Assembly: GCA_965277735.1 (NCBI GenBank)
Contig: CBDIDO010000003.1
Coordinates: 2,790,001 to 2,854,000 of the forward strand
Origin: RH-AL1 sp965277735
Lineage (GTDB): Bacteria; Pseudomonadota; Alphaproteobacteria; Rhizobiales; Beijerinckiaceae
DNA: 64,000 bases
Reading direction: 5' to 3'
The position numbers and the translations under genes were made by a program. The notes below the pieces were generated by a model that saw only the letters and a program-made list of their open reading frames with translations, did not search any database and was not told the origin of the DNA. Shown here in pieces: positions 26,810-35,308 of the stretch. Within the stretch, counting starts at the first letter, position 1. Each line of letters opens with the position of its first letter.

Positions 26810-27967
26810 TTATTTGCTATTCGTCGTTGCCGTTGCGTGCGTCTGCATCACGGACTGATAAGTCCGCGCGATGTCGTTGTAGGCGACGAAGATCATGAGG
26901 CTCGCCACGACCGTCAGCCCGATCCTGTAGCCCACCTCCTGCGCCCGCTCCGGCAGTGCCTTGCCGCGGATCACCTCGAAGGCGAAGAACATCAGGTAGC
27001 CACCGTCGAGCATCGGGATCGGCAGCAGGTTCAGGAAACCGATCGACACCGACAGCACCGCGGCGAGGTAGATCAGCGGGATCAGGCCCTCCTGGGCGAG
27101 GACGCCGGTCACCTGGGCGATTCGGATCGGGCCCGACAGCTGGTCCGTCGAGGCCGTGCCGACCGCGAGGCCCTTGAAGAAGTGGAGGATCGTCTCGACG
27201 CGGAAGACGATCTCGGACACCGCCATCTTCGACGATTCGCCAACGCCGTAGGTCTCCATCCAGCTGTTGCCGGCCACGTTGCTGGCCTGCACGCCGATCA
27301 TCATGGTGCGCATCGGCCCGAACGGGGTCGGCTGGTTGCGCGATAGCGGCACCGGCGACAGCGTGAGATCCGTGCCGGCGCGGTCCACCACGACCTCGAG
27401 CGGCGCGCCGTCGCTGAGCAGCAGCAGGCGCTGAATGTCTTCGAAGGACGTGATCGGGGTCCCATCGACGGACTTGATGATGTCCTTCTCCTTGAAGCCC
27501 GCCTTCTCGGCTGGCCCCCCGGCGACGACGGTCATGACCTCGGGCTTGATGACGACGCGGCCGTTGAAGTGGAACAGCGCCGCGAAGATCACGAAGGCGA
27601 AGACCATGTTGGCGGCAGGTCCCGCGGCGACGATGGCGATTCGCCGCCACACGTTCTGCCCATGCAGGGTCACGTTGCGCTCTGCCGTCGACATCGAGGA
27701 GAGGTCCTCCTTGTCCGGCACAGAGGCGCCGTTGGCGTCGCCATGGAACTTGACGTAGCCGCCGAGCGGCAGCGCGGCCAGGCGCCAGCGCGTGCCTTTG
27801 CGGTCGACGTAATGAGCGAGCTCCGGCCCGAAACCGAGCGAGAAGGCGTCGACCTTCACCCCGCACCAGCGGCCGACGAAGAAATGGCCGAGCTCGTGGA
27901 CGAGCACGATCGTCAGTAGCAGGCAGACGTACGGAACGACATTGATGAAGACGGAATACAGCGACAC
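26810..27967 (-). CDS. rseP: RIP metalloprotease RseP
   Basis: 385 residues. Site-2 intramembrane protease of the envelope stress pathway. Zinc motif in LVHELGHFFVGRWCGVKVDAFSLGFGP (HExxH) in the first membrane helix; a PDZ domain in the middle (KAGFKEKDIIKSVDGTPI) and the second metal site NLLPIPMLDGG near the C-terminus. Inner membrane. Lies between dxr and bamA as usual in alphaproteobacteria. Confidence 0.95.
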   Translation of the reverse strand: MSLYSVFINVVPYVCLLLTIVLVHELGHFFVGRWCGVKVDAFSLGFGPELAHYVDRKGTRWRLAALPLGGYVKFHGDANGASVPDKEDLSSMSTAERNVTLHGQNVWRRIAIVAAGPAANMVFAFVIFAALFHFNGRVVIKPEVMTVVAGGPAEKAGFKEKDIIKSVDGTPITSFEDIQRLLLLSDGAPLEVVVDRAGTDLTLSPVPLSRNQPTPFGPMRTMMIGVQASNVAGNSWMETYGVGESSKMAVSEIVFRVETILHFFKGLAVGTASTDQLSGPIRIAQVTGVLAQEGLIPLIYLAAVLSVSIGFLNLLPIPMLDGGYLMFFAFEVIRGKALPERAQEVGYRIGLTVVASLMIFVAYNDIARTYQSVMQTHATATTNSK

Positions 27968-28059
27968 CGGTGGCCTCCAGCCGCGCCCCGCAGTGCAGAT
28001 CGGCGCCGCCCCCCGGGGCCGCCAATGCGCGGTTCACATGGTTATTGATCGGTTAAAAA

Positions 28060-29280
28060 TCAGCCTACGTCGAGGCGTCGGAGCTCGGCGCGGGTCCTTT
28101 CTCTCACAACATGGTCAACGCCGAGCGCATCCTCGATCGTAACCGGCTCCTTGGCCGTCCCATCGCGGGACGCCGCCTCGCATGCCTCTTCAACGAGCCG
28201 GGCGATGTCGTGGAAGGAAATCAGCTTTTTCAGGAAGGCCTCGACGGCGATCTCGTTCGCCGCGTTCATCACCGTCGGCATCCCCTGCCCTGCCCGAAGC
28301 GAGTCGAGCGCGACGCGCAGCGCCGGGAAGCGGTCGAGGTCCGGCTTCTCGAAGGTGAGCGTGCCGATCGCCGCGAGGTCGAGACGGCGGGCACCGGTGC
28401 GCAGGCGGTCGGGATAGCCGAGGCAATGGCCGATCGGGACCTTCATGTCGGGGGACGCGAGACCCGCCGTCACCGAGCCGTCGGTGAAGCTGACCAGGCC
28501 GTGGACGATCGACTGGGCGTGGACGAGGACGTCGAGCCGCGCTGCCTCGATGTTAAAAATATGATGTGCCTCAATGACTTCGAGGCCCTTGTTCATAAGG
28601 CCGGCGCAGTCGATCGTGACCTTCGGTCCCATCGCCCAGTTCGGGTGCGCCAACGCCTGCTCCGGGGTCGCCTTGGCGATCTGCTCGTGCGTCCACGAGC
28701 GGAACGGGCCGCCAGAGGCCGTCAGAATCATCATCTCGATCGAGGCGACCTCGGCATCGCCGAGCGCCTGGAAGATCGCGTTGTGCTCGCTGTCGACGGG
28801 CAGCAGCCGTGTGCCGGAGACGGCCGCCTGCCGCATGAAGGCCGGTCCGGCGCAGACGAGGCACTCCTTGTTGGCGAGCGCGATGGTGCGCCCCGCCTCA
28901 AGCGCGGCGAAGGTCGGCCGGACGCCCGCGGCACCGGCGATCGCCCCCATGACGATGTCGGCCGGGTGCAGCGCCGCCTCGATGACGGCCGACTCGCCAG
29001 CGGCGGCGGTGATTCCCGTCCCCGCGAGCGCCGCCTTGAGGTCGGCGTAGCCGGCCGGATCGGCGAGCGCAGCGAACGAGGCCTTCAGGCGGATCGCCGT
29101 CTTGGCCAGCGCTGCGGCATCACGGCCGCCAGCGACGGCGGCGACCGCGAAATCGTCCGGCGCGCCGAGCAGGATCTCCTCGGTCGAGCGGCCGATCGAG
29201 CCCGTCGCGCCCAGCACGGTGACGACGCGGGGCGGACGCGTCCTTGAGTGTTTCGCCTCGGAGCCGACAATTTGATCCAT
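28060..29280 (-). CDS. dxr: 1-deoxy-D-xylulose-5-phosphate reductoisomerase
   Basis: 406 residues. Second step of the MEP isoprenoid pathway: DXP to MEP with NADPH. N-terminal VTVLGATGSIGRSTEEIL (NADPH loop), LPVDSEHNAIFQ (metal and substrate site), SGGPFRSW, and HPNWAMGPKVTIDCAGLMNKGLEVIEAHHIF, all diagnostic. Start at 29280 (MDQIVG) or 29292 (MGVCMDQ); neither has a strong ribosome binding site. Part of the pyrH to fabZ block. Confidence 0.95.
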   Translation of the reverse strand: MDQIVGSEAKHSRTRPPRVVTVLGATGSIGRSTEEILLGAPDDFAVAAVAGGRDAAALAKTAIRLKASFAALADPAGYADLKAALAGTGITAAAGESAVIEAALHPADIVMGAIAGAAGVRPTFAALEAGRTIALANKECLVCAGPAFMRQAAVSGTRLLPVDSEHNAIFQALGDAEVASIEMMILTASGGPFRSWTHEQIAKATPEQALAHPNWAMGPKVTIDCAGLMNKGLEVIEAHHIFNIEAARLDVLVHAQSIVHGLVSFTDGSVTAGLASPDMKVPIGHCLGYPDRLRTGARRLDLAAIGTLTFEKPDLDRFPALRVALDSLRAGQGMPTVMNAANEIAVEAFLKKLISFHDIARLVEEACEAASRDGTAKEPVTIEDALGVDHVVRERTRAELRRLDVG

Positions 29281-29300
29281 GCAAACACCCATAGGCCCGT

Positions 29301-30161
29301 TCAGGGCCAGTAGAAAAGGCCACCCGCGACGGTGGTCTGGCCCCGGATCACGCCGAACACGAAGGCGAAGACCGCGGCCGCGATGAAGCCGTCGAGCCGA
29401 TCCATCACGCCGCCATGGCCTGGAATGAGAGAGCTCGAATCCTTGACGCCGAAATGCCGCTTGATGGCCGATTCGAAGGCATCGCCGGCCTGGGACAGCG
29501 CCGCAGCCGACAGGCTGAGCAGGAGGATCGGCGTCATAGGTGTCGGCGCCGGCGGGTCCCGCAAGACGACCCAGGTGCCGATGAGGGCGCCCGCGACGAG
29601 GCCCGTCAGCGTCCCGGACCATGTTTTAGAGGGTGAGACGCGCGGCCAGAGCTTCGGTCCCCCCAGCAGCCTGCCGCCGAAATACGCGAAGACATCGGTC
29701 GACCAGACGGTCGCGAAGAGCCAGATGATCGCGTGGCTGCCGAAGGGAAAGGACGAGCGCAGCGAGACCAACGCGACGACGAGCAGGCCGGCGTAGACGA
29801 GTCCGGCCGCCGTCCAAAGCCGCAGTCCGGAATCGGCCGTGGCTGCGAGCGCGACGCTCCCCGCAGCCAGAATAAGGAGCGCCGGCGCCGTCGCATCGGA
29901 CCGGGTAGCGATGGTGGCCGCGACCAGCACGACGATGCCGAAGGCAAATCGCGCGACCGACAGATGGCCGGGGAGGCGCTGCCATTCCCAGAAGACGGCG
30001 AACGCGGCGGCAGCCCAGGTGACGACGAACAGCACGCCGCCTTGACGGGCCGTGACGAGTGCGACGGCGATGAGCACAAGTCCGGAGACCGCGCGCAAAC
30101 CGAGGTCCCCCCAGCGGCGCTTCGGGGCCGCCTTCGACCGGGCCTCTGCCGAGCCTTCCAC
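29301..30161 (-). CDS. cdsA: Phosphatidate cytidylyltransferase CdsA
   Basis: 286 residues, multi-spanning. Makes CDP-diacylglycerol from phosphatidic acid and CTP. The C-terminal signature SPSKTWSGTLTGLVAGALIG followed by DAFESAIKRHFGVKDSSSLIPGHGGVMDRLDGF (CDP-alcohol synthase motif) is intact. Lies 29 bases downstream of uppS, ahead of dxr. Confidence 0.94.
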   Translation of the reverse strand: MEGSAEARSKAAPKRRWGDLGLRAVSGLVLIAVALVTARQGGVLFVVTWAAAAFAVFWEWQRLPGHLSVARFAFGIVVLVAATIATRSDATAPALLILAAGSVALAATADSGLRLWTAAGLVYAGLLVVALVSLRSSFPFGSHAIIWLFATVWSTDVFAYFGGRLLGGPKLWPRVSPSKTWSGTLTGLVAGALIGTWVVLRDPPAPTPMTPILLLSLSAAALSQAGDAFESAIKRHFGVKDSSSLIPGHGGVMDRLDGFIAAAVFAFVFGVIRGQTTVAGGLFYWP

Positions 30162-30190
30162 GCCGTGCTACCGCACGCCTGCGCGAACGG

Positions 30191-30973
30191 TCACGACCCC
30201 GTCCTCGCCGCGGCCGAGCGCGCCGCGACGAGACCGCCGAACCGCCGCTCGCGCGCGGCGAACTGGGCCAGCGCGCCAACGAACGCGTCGCGGTCGAAGT
30301 CCGGCCAGAGAACCGGCAGAAAGACGAACTCGCTGTAGGCCGATTGCCAGAGCAGGAAATTCGACAGGCGCTGCTCGCCCGAGGTGCGGATGATGAGATC
30401 GGGGTCGGGAATGCCCGACGTGTCGAGGAAGCGGCTGATTAGCGCGGCGTCGATCTCGCCCTCGCCGATCTTGCCGGCGGCATAGGCGAGCGCGACGGCG
30501 CGGGTCGCTGCGGCGATCTCCTGGCGGCCGCCGTAGTTGAAGGCGACCACGAGCGTGAGGCCCGTATTGAGCCGCGTCAGCGTCTCCGCCTCCTCGAGCA
30601 GCTTGCGGATGTCGGGCTGCAGATTGTCGCGATGGCCGATCACCTTGACCCGGACGCCGGCGTCGTGGAGCTCGATGAGGTCCTTGCGGATGAACCGTTT
30701 CAGGAGGCCCATGAGGTCGCGGACCTCCTCGAACGGCCGCGACCAGTTCTCGACCGAGAACGAATAGACGGTGAGATATTCGAGCGAGACCTCGATCGCC
30801 GTGCGCACGGCCCCGCGCAGCGCGTCGACACCGCGCCGATGGCCTTCGAGACGGGGCAGCCCGCGGCTCGCAGCCCAGCGGCCGTTGCCGTCCATGATCA
30901 GCCCGACATGCGAGGGCATGCCCGACGCGCTTGCCGCGCCGACGATCGGCTTGTCCTCAGCGAGACTGGGCAT
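30191..30973 (-). CDS. uppS: Isoprenyl transferase (undecaprenyl diphosphate synthase)
   Basis: 260 residues. Makes the C55 carrier for cell-wall synthesis. HVGLIMDGNGRWAASRGLPRLEGHRRG (catalytic Asp and P-loop), YSFSVENWSRP, VAFNYGGRQEI and the C-terminal DLIIRTSGEQRLSNFLLWQSAYSEFVF are all present. Part of the conserved operon. Confidence 0.95.
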   Translation of the reverse strand: MPSLAEDKPIVGAASASGMPSHVGLIMDGNGRWAASRGLPRLEGHRRGVDALRGAVRTAIEVSLEYLTVYSFSVENWSRPFEEVRDLMGLLKRFIRKDLIELHDAGVRVKVIGHRDNLQPDIRKLLEEAETLTRLNTGLTLVVAFNYGGRQEIAAATRAVALAYAAGKIGEGEIDAALISRFLDTSGIPDPDLIIRTSGEQRLSNFLLWQSAYSEFVFLPVLWPDFDRDAFVGALAQFAARERRFGGLVAARSAAARTGS

Positions 30974-31061
30974 CGACCTTCCGGTTGGGCGAAGGCGGCA
31001 CGGGCCGCCTCACTGGGAGTTGTAACGCAAAACGTAAATCGTATCGAAAAACACGGCAGGC

Positions 31062-31622
31062 CTAGACCTGCATGATCTCGCCTTCCTTGGTCGCCAGCGT
31101 CTGGTCGATCTCGGAGACGAACTGGTCGGTGACCTTCTGGACGTCGACCTCGAGCTTCTTCTGGTCGTCCTCGCTGATCTCCTTGTCCTTCGCGAGGCGC
31201 TTCAGCGTGTCGATGCCGTCGCGGCGCACATGACGGACGGCGACGCGCGCCTCCTCGCTGTAGCGGTGCGCGATCTTGACCATCTCCTTGCGGCGCTGCT
31301 CGTTGAGCTCGGGGATGCGGATGCGCAGGATCTGGCCTTCGGTCGTCGGCGAGAGGCCGAGGTTCGAATCGCGGATCGCCCGCTCGCAGGCGCCGACCAT
31401 GCTCTTGTCCCAGACCTGCACCGACAGCATGCGCGCTTCCGGCACGCTGATCGTCGCGACCTGATTGATCGGCATCTTCTGGCCGTAGGCCTCGACCTCG
31501 ATCGGCTCGATCAGGCTCGCCGAGGCACGCCCGGTGCGCAGGCCGCCGAGCTCGTGACGCAGCGTCTGCACGGCACCCTGCATGCGGCGCTTCAAGTCCG
31601 GCAGATCGAAACTCTGGCTCAT
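31062..31622 (-). CDS. frr: Ribosome recycling factor
   Basis: 186 residues, standard length. Splits post-termination ribosomes with EF-G. LRTGRASASLIEPIEVEAYGQKMPINQVATISVPEARMLSVQVWDK and RRKEMVKIAHRYSEEARVAVRHVRRDG are the usual blocks. Located 75 bases after pyrH, as commonly. Confidence 0.96.
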   Translation of the reverse strand: MSQSFDLPDLKRRMQGAVQTLRHELGGLRTGRASASLIEPIEVEAYGQKMPINQVATISVPEARMLSVQVWDKSMVGACERAIRDSNLGLSPTTEGQILRIRIPELNEQRRKEMVKIAHRYSEEARVAVRHVRRDGIDTLKRLAKDKEISEDDQKKLEVDVQKVTDQFVSEIDQTLATKEGEIMQV

Positions 31623-31697
31623 GAAAATACCTTCATCGCGGCCGGCCCTCGAAGGCAGCTCCCGCGGCCGCTTGGCGGTTTCGGAAAGGCGGATCGC

Positions 31698-32417
31698 CTA
31701 GGGCTTGACGAGGGTCGCGGTCGCCTTGCCTTCGAGCGCGTTCGAGATCGCGCCGTCCGTCTGGATGGAGAAGACGATTATCGGAATTCGGTTCTCGCGA
31801 GCAAGGGCGAAAGCGGCCGTATCCATCACGGCGAGATTCTGGGAGATCGCCTCGTCGTGGGTCAGCACCTCGTAGCGCGTTGCGTTGGGGTCGCGCTTGG
31901 GGTCCGCGGAATAGACGCCGTCGACCTGCGTCGCCTTGAGGATCGCGTCGCAGGAGAGCTCGGCAGCGCGCAGCGCCGCGCCCGTGTCGGTCGTGAAGAA
32001 TGGGTTGCCGGTGCCGCCGGCCAGAATGACGATGCGCCCCTTGGCGAGGTGGTGCAGCGCCGCCTGCCGCGAATAGGGCTCGCAGAGCGAAGGCATCGGC
32101 ACCGCCGAGAGCACGCGCGCGGGCTTGCCCGCCTTCTCGATCGCGAATTCGAGAGCCAGCCCGTTCATCACCGTCGCCAGCATGCCGATCGAATCGGCAC
32201 GCGCGCGCTCAATGCCCGAATCCGCCCCCTGGATGCCGCGGAAGAAATTGCCGCCGCCGACGACGACCGCCACCTCGAAGCCGAGCTGCGAGGCACGCGC
32301 CAGATCGGCGGCGATGCGATTGAGCACGGTGGGATCGAGGCCGTGGCTCTGGCGCCCCTGCAGCGCTTCACCGGACAGCTTGACGACGACCCGGTGCCAC
32401 CTCGCCTCGTCAGACAT
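31698..32417 (-). CDS. pyrH: UMP kinase
   Basis: 239 residues. Phosphorylates UMP to UDP. RVVVKLSGEAL at the N-terminus, VVGGGNFFRGIQG, LAGGTGNPFFTTDTGAALRA and DGVYSADPKRDPNA are intact; amino-acid-kinase fold. First gene of the visible minus-strand block pyrH-frr-uppS-cdsA-dxr-rseP-bamA-lpxD-fabZ. Confidence 0.96.
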   Translation of the reverse strand: MSDEARWHRVVVKLSGEALQGRQSHGLDPTVLNRIAADLARASQLGFEVAVVVGGGNFFRGIQGADSGIERARADSIGMLATVMNGLALEFAIEKAGKPARVLSAVPMPSLCEPYSRQAALHHLAKGRIVILAGGTGNPFFTTDTGAALRAAELSCDAILKATQVDGVYSADPKRDPNATRYEVLTHDEAISQNLAVMDTAAFALARENRIPIIVFSIQTDGAISNALEGKATATLVKP

Positions 32418-32492
32418 GTCTTACTCCGCCTCGTCGTGAGCGACGCCTTAGGCGGTATTCGACAGGCTTTCAACCGAGCGGATGCGGCTGCC

Positions 32493-32879
32493 TCAGGGGC
32501 AATTTCCCGGCTTTGTCGGATGACCAATGGGAAGGATGTAGGTCAGCACGCCGCGCCGATCGACAATGACGAGCCGCTCGCCGACGCGGAACGCCGTGTA
32601 GCCGTTGCCCTTATACTGCGGCAGCACCCTGACCAGGGGTGCCGGCAAAGGCTTTCGCGCCAAGTCGCGCGGCACGGCGGCGCCGACGCTGAGATGAAGC
32701 TTTCCCGGTCGCTCCGCCGGCAGCATCACCGCGGCCCGGTCGATCGCCCGCATGTCGGCCACGCCGATGTAAGGTGCGCTGGCGGGGCCCTTCTGGCACC
32801 CGGCCGCCGACGCGCCCGTGATCGGAGCCGCCGTCGCGAGGATGGTGAAGGCAGCCAGAAGTCGTTCGGTCCGGTTCAT
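32493..32879 (-). CDS. Secreted DUF1236/RcnB-like hypothetical protein
   Basis: 128 residues from ATG 32879: signal peptide MNRTERLLAAFTILATAAPITGASA, then a small domain ending YKGNGYTAFRVGERLVIVDRRGVLTYIL. That C-terminal pattern (Y..Y, V...LVIVD..) matches the tail of the neighbouring DUF1236-like gene, suggesting relatedness. Periplasmic, function unknown. Confidence 0.68.
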   Translation of the reverse strand: MNRTERLLAAFTILATAAPITGASAAGCQKGPASAPYIGVADMRAIDRAAVMLPAERPGKLHLSVGAAVPRDLARKPLPAPLVRVLPQYKGNGYTAFRVGERLVIVDRRGVLTYILPIGHPTKPGNCP

Positions 32880-32975
32880 CTGCCCGGAACCTCCCTTGTT
32901 GCCGGTAGCCGGCTCAAAACGCACGAAAGCCGCCGCCCGTCGAGGGTCGGCGGCTTCCAAATGCCCCCGGCGGCG

Positions 32976-33679
32976 TCAGCTGATGATCGCGACGATGTCG
33001 TGGAACTCCGGATCGAGGATCAGGATCTGGTCGTCGACGACGATATAATCGTAACCCTCGTACTCGGGGACGAAGCTGACGATGTCAGGCGGCAGCGGGC
33101 GGAAGCGGTAGCGCGCCGGCACGACGCCCCCGACCCGCACTGCGAAGTCGCCGCCTCGGATGCTCTCGATGTTGCGCGAGCGAAAGACGTTGCTGATGCG
33201 CGAGCGTTGCTCGTTGGTGACGACGCGGGCCGAGCCACGCCGCATGCCGCGCTCGCCCACGCCGACCCCACGCTCACCAACCCGGTCGCGCGGACCTCCG
33301 CGATCGTCGTCGCCGCGGCGCATCTCGCCGCCGCGCATATGATCGTCGCGATCGGCATTCCTGGCCCTGTCGCCACGATCGCCGCGATCCGCGTTGCGGT
33401 CGTCGCCGCGCATGCCGTGGTCATCGCGCTGCATCGCGTTGCCCCCGCGCGGGCCCTGCCCGTCGCGCAGGCCCTGCCCGTCGCGCGGGCCCTGCGCATC
33501 GGCGCGACCGCCGCCGCCACCTTGCCCTTGGCGAGCGCCGGCGCCCTCGCCGCCGCGCGGGCCGCTGTCGCGCCCCGCGCCGGGTCCGTTGCCAGGGTTC
33601 GGGGCGCCTTGCGCCAGCACCGCCATGGGGCCAGCGCCAGCGCCGCCACGGCGACCGTTCGGGTCAGAAAGCTCCGCAT
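32976..33679 (-). pseudogene. DUF1236-like secreted protein with frameshift in signal peptide
   Basis: ATG 33679 begins a signal peptide (MRSFLTRTVAVAALALAP) but that frame then loses coding character. The mature protein continues in the adjacent frame as MAVLAQGAPNPGNGPGAGRDSG, through a long Gly/Arg/Asp low-complexity region with repeated DGQG, to the DUF1236-type end FVPEYEGYDYIVVDDQILILDPEFHDIVAIIS. One missing C in the CCCC run at about 33627 would join them as LAPMAVLAQG. Read as it stands, a start at ATG 33626 gives a leaderless protein. Sequencing error is a real possibility. Confidence 0.72.
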
Positions 33680-33996
33680 GATCAACCTCCCATTGTACTT
33701 GGTGGGCAAACAGGAGGGCGCCGCACACGTTCCGGATTGTATGGTCGTAAGCCGGCGTATGCCGTCCGGGGGCATGCGATAAGCCGCGATGCGGCGAACC
33801 CACGATGCAGCGAACCACAGGGACGAGCCGGCGTTGATAGAAGCGATCGCAATAAAAACGCGACCGGGCGACAAAGAAATTTGGGATTGATCGGTGCGCC
33901 GCACCACCCTAATTGCCTGCTACGCTTCGGTTTTCGGGTGCCTCCGCACCCTGCCGACATAATAGACAACATCAATCGGGAGGAAAGGATTCCCTC
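33680..33996. other. Intergenic gap upstream of sga
   Basis: About 315 bases between divergent genes. Small overlapping ORFs have no coding signal. GGGAGGAAAGG at 33978-33988 is the ribosome binding site of sga. No other feature seen. Confidence 0.4.
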
Positions 33997-35208
33997 ATGA
34001 GCGCCAGCACCCCGCGTAAGCCCGGCCGTCACTTCCTGCAGATCCCCGGACCGGTCCCGGTGCCCGATCGCGTGTTGCGCGCGATGGACTACCAGGTCCT
34101 CGACCACCGCGGCCCGCAATTCCAGATTCTCGCCAAGCGCGTGCTCGAGAAGATCAAGACGATCTTCAAGACCGAGAGCCACGTGATCATCTTCCCGGCG
34201 TCGGGCTCGGGCGCCTGGGAATCGGGCATGACCAACACGCTGAACCCCGGCGACAAGGTCCTGATGTACGAGACCGGGCAGTTCGCCACGCTGTGGAAGG
34301 CGTTGGCGGAGCGCATCGGCCTCGAGACCGATTTCATCCCCGGCGACTGGCGCACCGGCGTCGACCCGGCGAAGATCGAGGAGAAGCTCCGCGCGGACAA
34401 GAACCACGAGATCAAGGCAGTCTGCGTGGTCCATCACGAGACCTCGGGCGGCCTGCTGTCCGACCTCGCGGCGATCCGCAAGGCCATCGATTCCTGCAAC
34501 CACCCTGCCCTGTTCATGGTCGACACCGTGTCGGGCCTCGGCTCGACCGACTTCCGCTTCGACGAGTGGGGCATCGACGTTGCTGTCGCCGGCTCGCAGA
34601 AGGGCATGATGCTGCCGCCGGGCCTCGCCTTCAACGCGATCAGCGCCAAGGCGCTGAAGGCCACCGAGACCTCCAAGCTGCCGAAGGGCTATTGGAACTG
34701 GGGCGACATGATCACCGCCAACAAGAGCGGGTTCTTCCCCTACACGCCGGCGACCACCCTCCTCTACGGGCTCGATGTCGCCGTCGACCTGATGCACGAG
34801 GAAGGGCTCGACAACGTGTTCGCTCGCCACAAGCGCCACGGCGAGGCCACCCGCGCCGCCGTCCGCACCTGGGGCCTCGAACTGCTCTGCCGCGACGCGC
34901 GCTACGAGTCGCCGGTGATGACCGCCGTGATGATGCCGGGCGAGAAGGGCGCCGACGCGTTCCGCAAGGTCGTGCTCGACACGTTCGACATGTCGCTCGG
35001 CGCCGGCCTCAACAAGATCGCCGACAAGATCTTCCGCATCGGCCATCTGGCGGACACCAACGACCTCACCATCATGGGTGCCCTCGCGGGCGTCGAGATG
35101 GGCCTCGAGGTCGCCGGCATCCCCCACAAGAAGGGCGGCGTGCAGGCGGCGATGGAGGTCATCGCAGCGCACCAGGGCAAGGCGCCGATGCGCCAGGCCG
35201 CCGAGTAA
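33997..35208 (+). CDS. sgaA: Serine--glyoxylate aminotransferase
   Basis: 403 residues. PLP enzyme that turns serine and glyoxylate into hydroxypyruvate and glycine, a core step of the serine cycle of methylotrophs. FLQIPGPVPVPDRVLRAM at the N-terminus, VFPASGSGAWE-type substrate loop, VDTVSGLGSTDFRFDEWGIDVAVAGSQKGMMLPPG with the PLP lysine in SQKG. Start at ATG 33997 has GGAGG nine bases upstream. A strong terminator follows (35238-35265). Next to a PQQ methanol/ethanol-type dehydrogenase, supporting C1 metabolism. Confidence 0.94.
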   Translation: MSASTPRKPGRHFLQIPGPVPVPDRVLRAMDYQVLDHRGPQFQILAKRVLEKIKTIFKTESHVIIFPASGSGAWESGMTNTLNPGDKVLMYETGQFATLWKALAERIGLETDFIPGDWRTGVDPAKIEEKLRADKNHEIKAVCVVHHETSGGLLSDLAAIRKAIDSCNHPALFMVDTVSGLGSTDFRFDEWGIDVAVAGSQKGMMLPPGLAFNAISAKALKATETSKLPKGYWNWGDMITANKSGFFPYTPATTLLYGLDVAVDLMHEEGLDNVFARHKRHGEATRAAVRTWGLELLCRDARYESPVMTAVMMPGEKGADAFRKVVLDTFDMSLGAGLNKIADKIFRIGHLADTNDLTIMGALAGVEMGLEVAGIPHKKGGVQAAMEVIAAHQGKAPMRQAAE

Positions 35209-35237
35209 GCGCAAGCTCGCTCGCCTCTGAGCTCGAG

Positions 35238-35265
35238 AAAGCCCGCCTCACGGCGGGCTTTTTTT
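35238..35265 (+). terminator. Rho-independent terminator after sga
   Basis: GCCCGCC (35241-35247) pairs with GGCGGGC (35252-35258) with a 4-base loop and is followed by seven T. It separates sga from the following chimeric gene. Confidence 0.88.
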
Positions 35266-35308
35266 GCGCCGACCGCGACGCTTTGGACCGAAGGACTCAG
35301 GATTGTCG

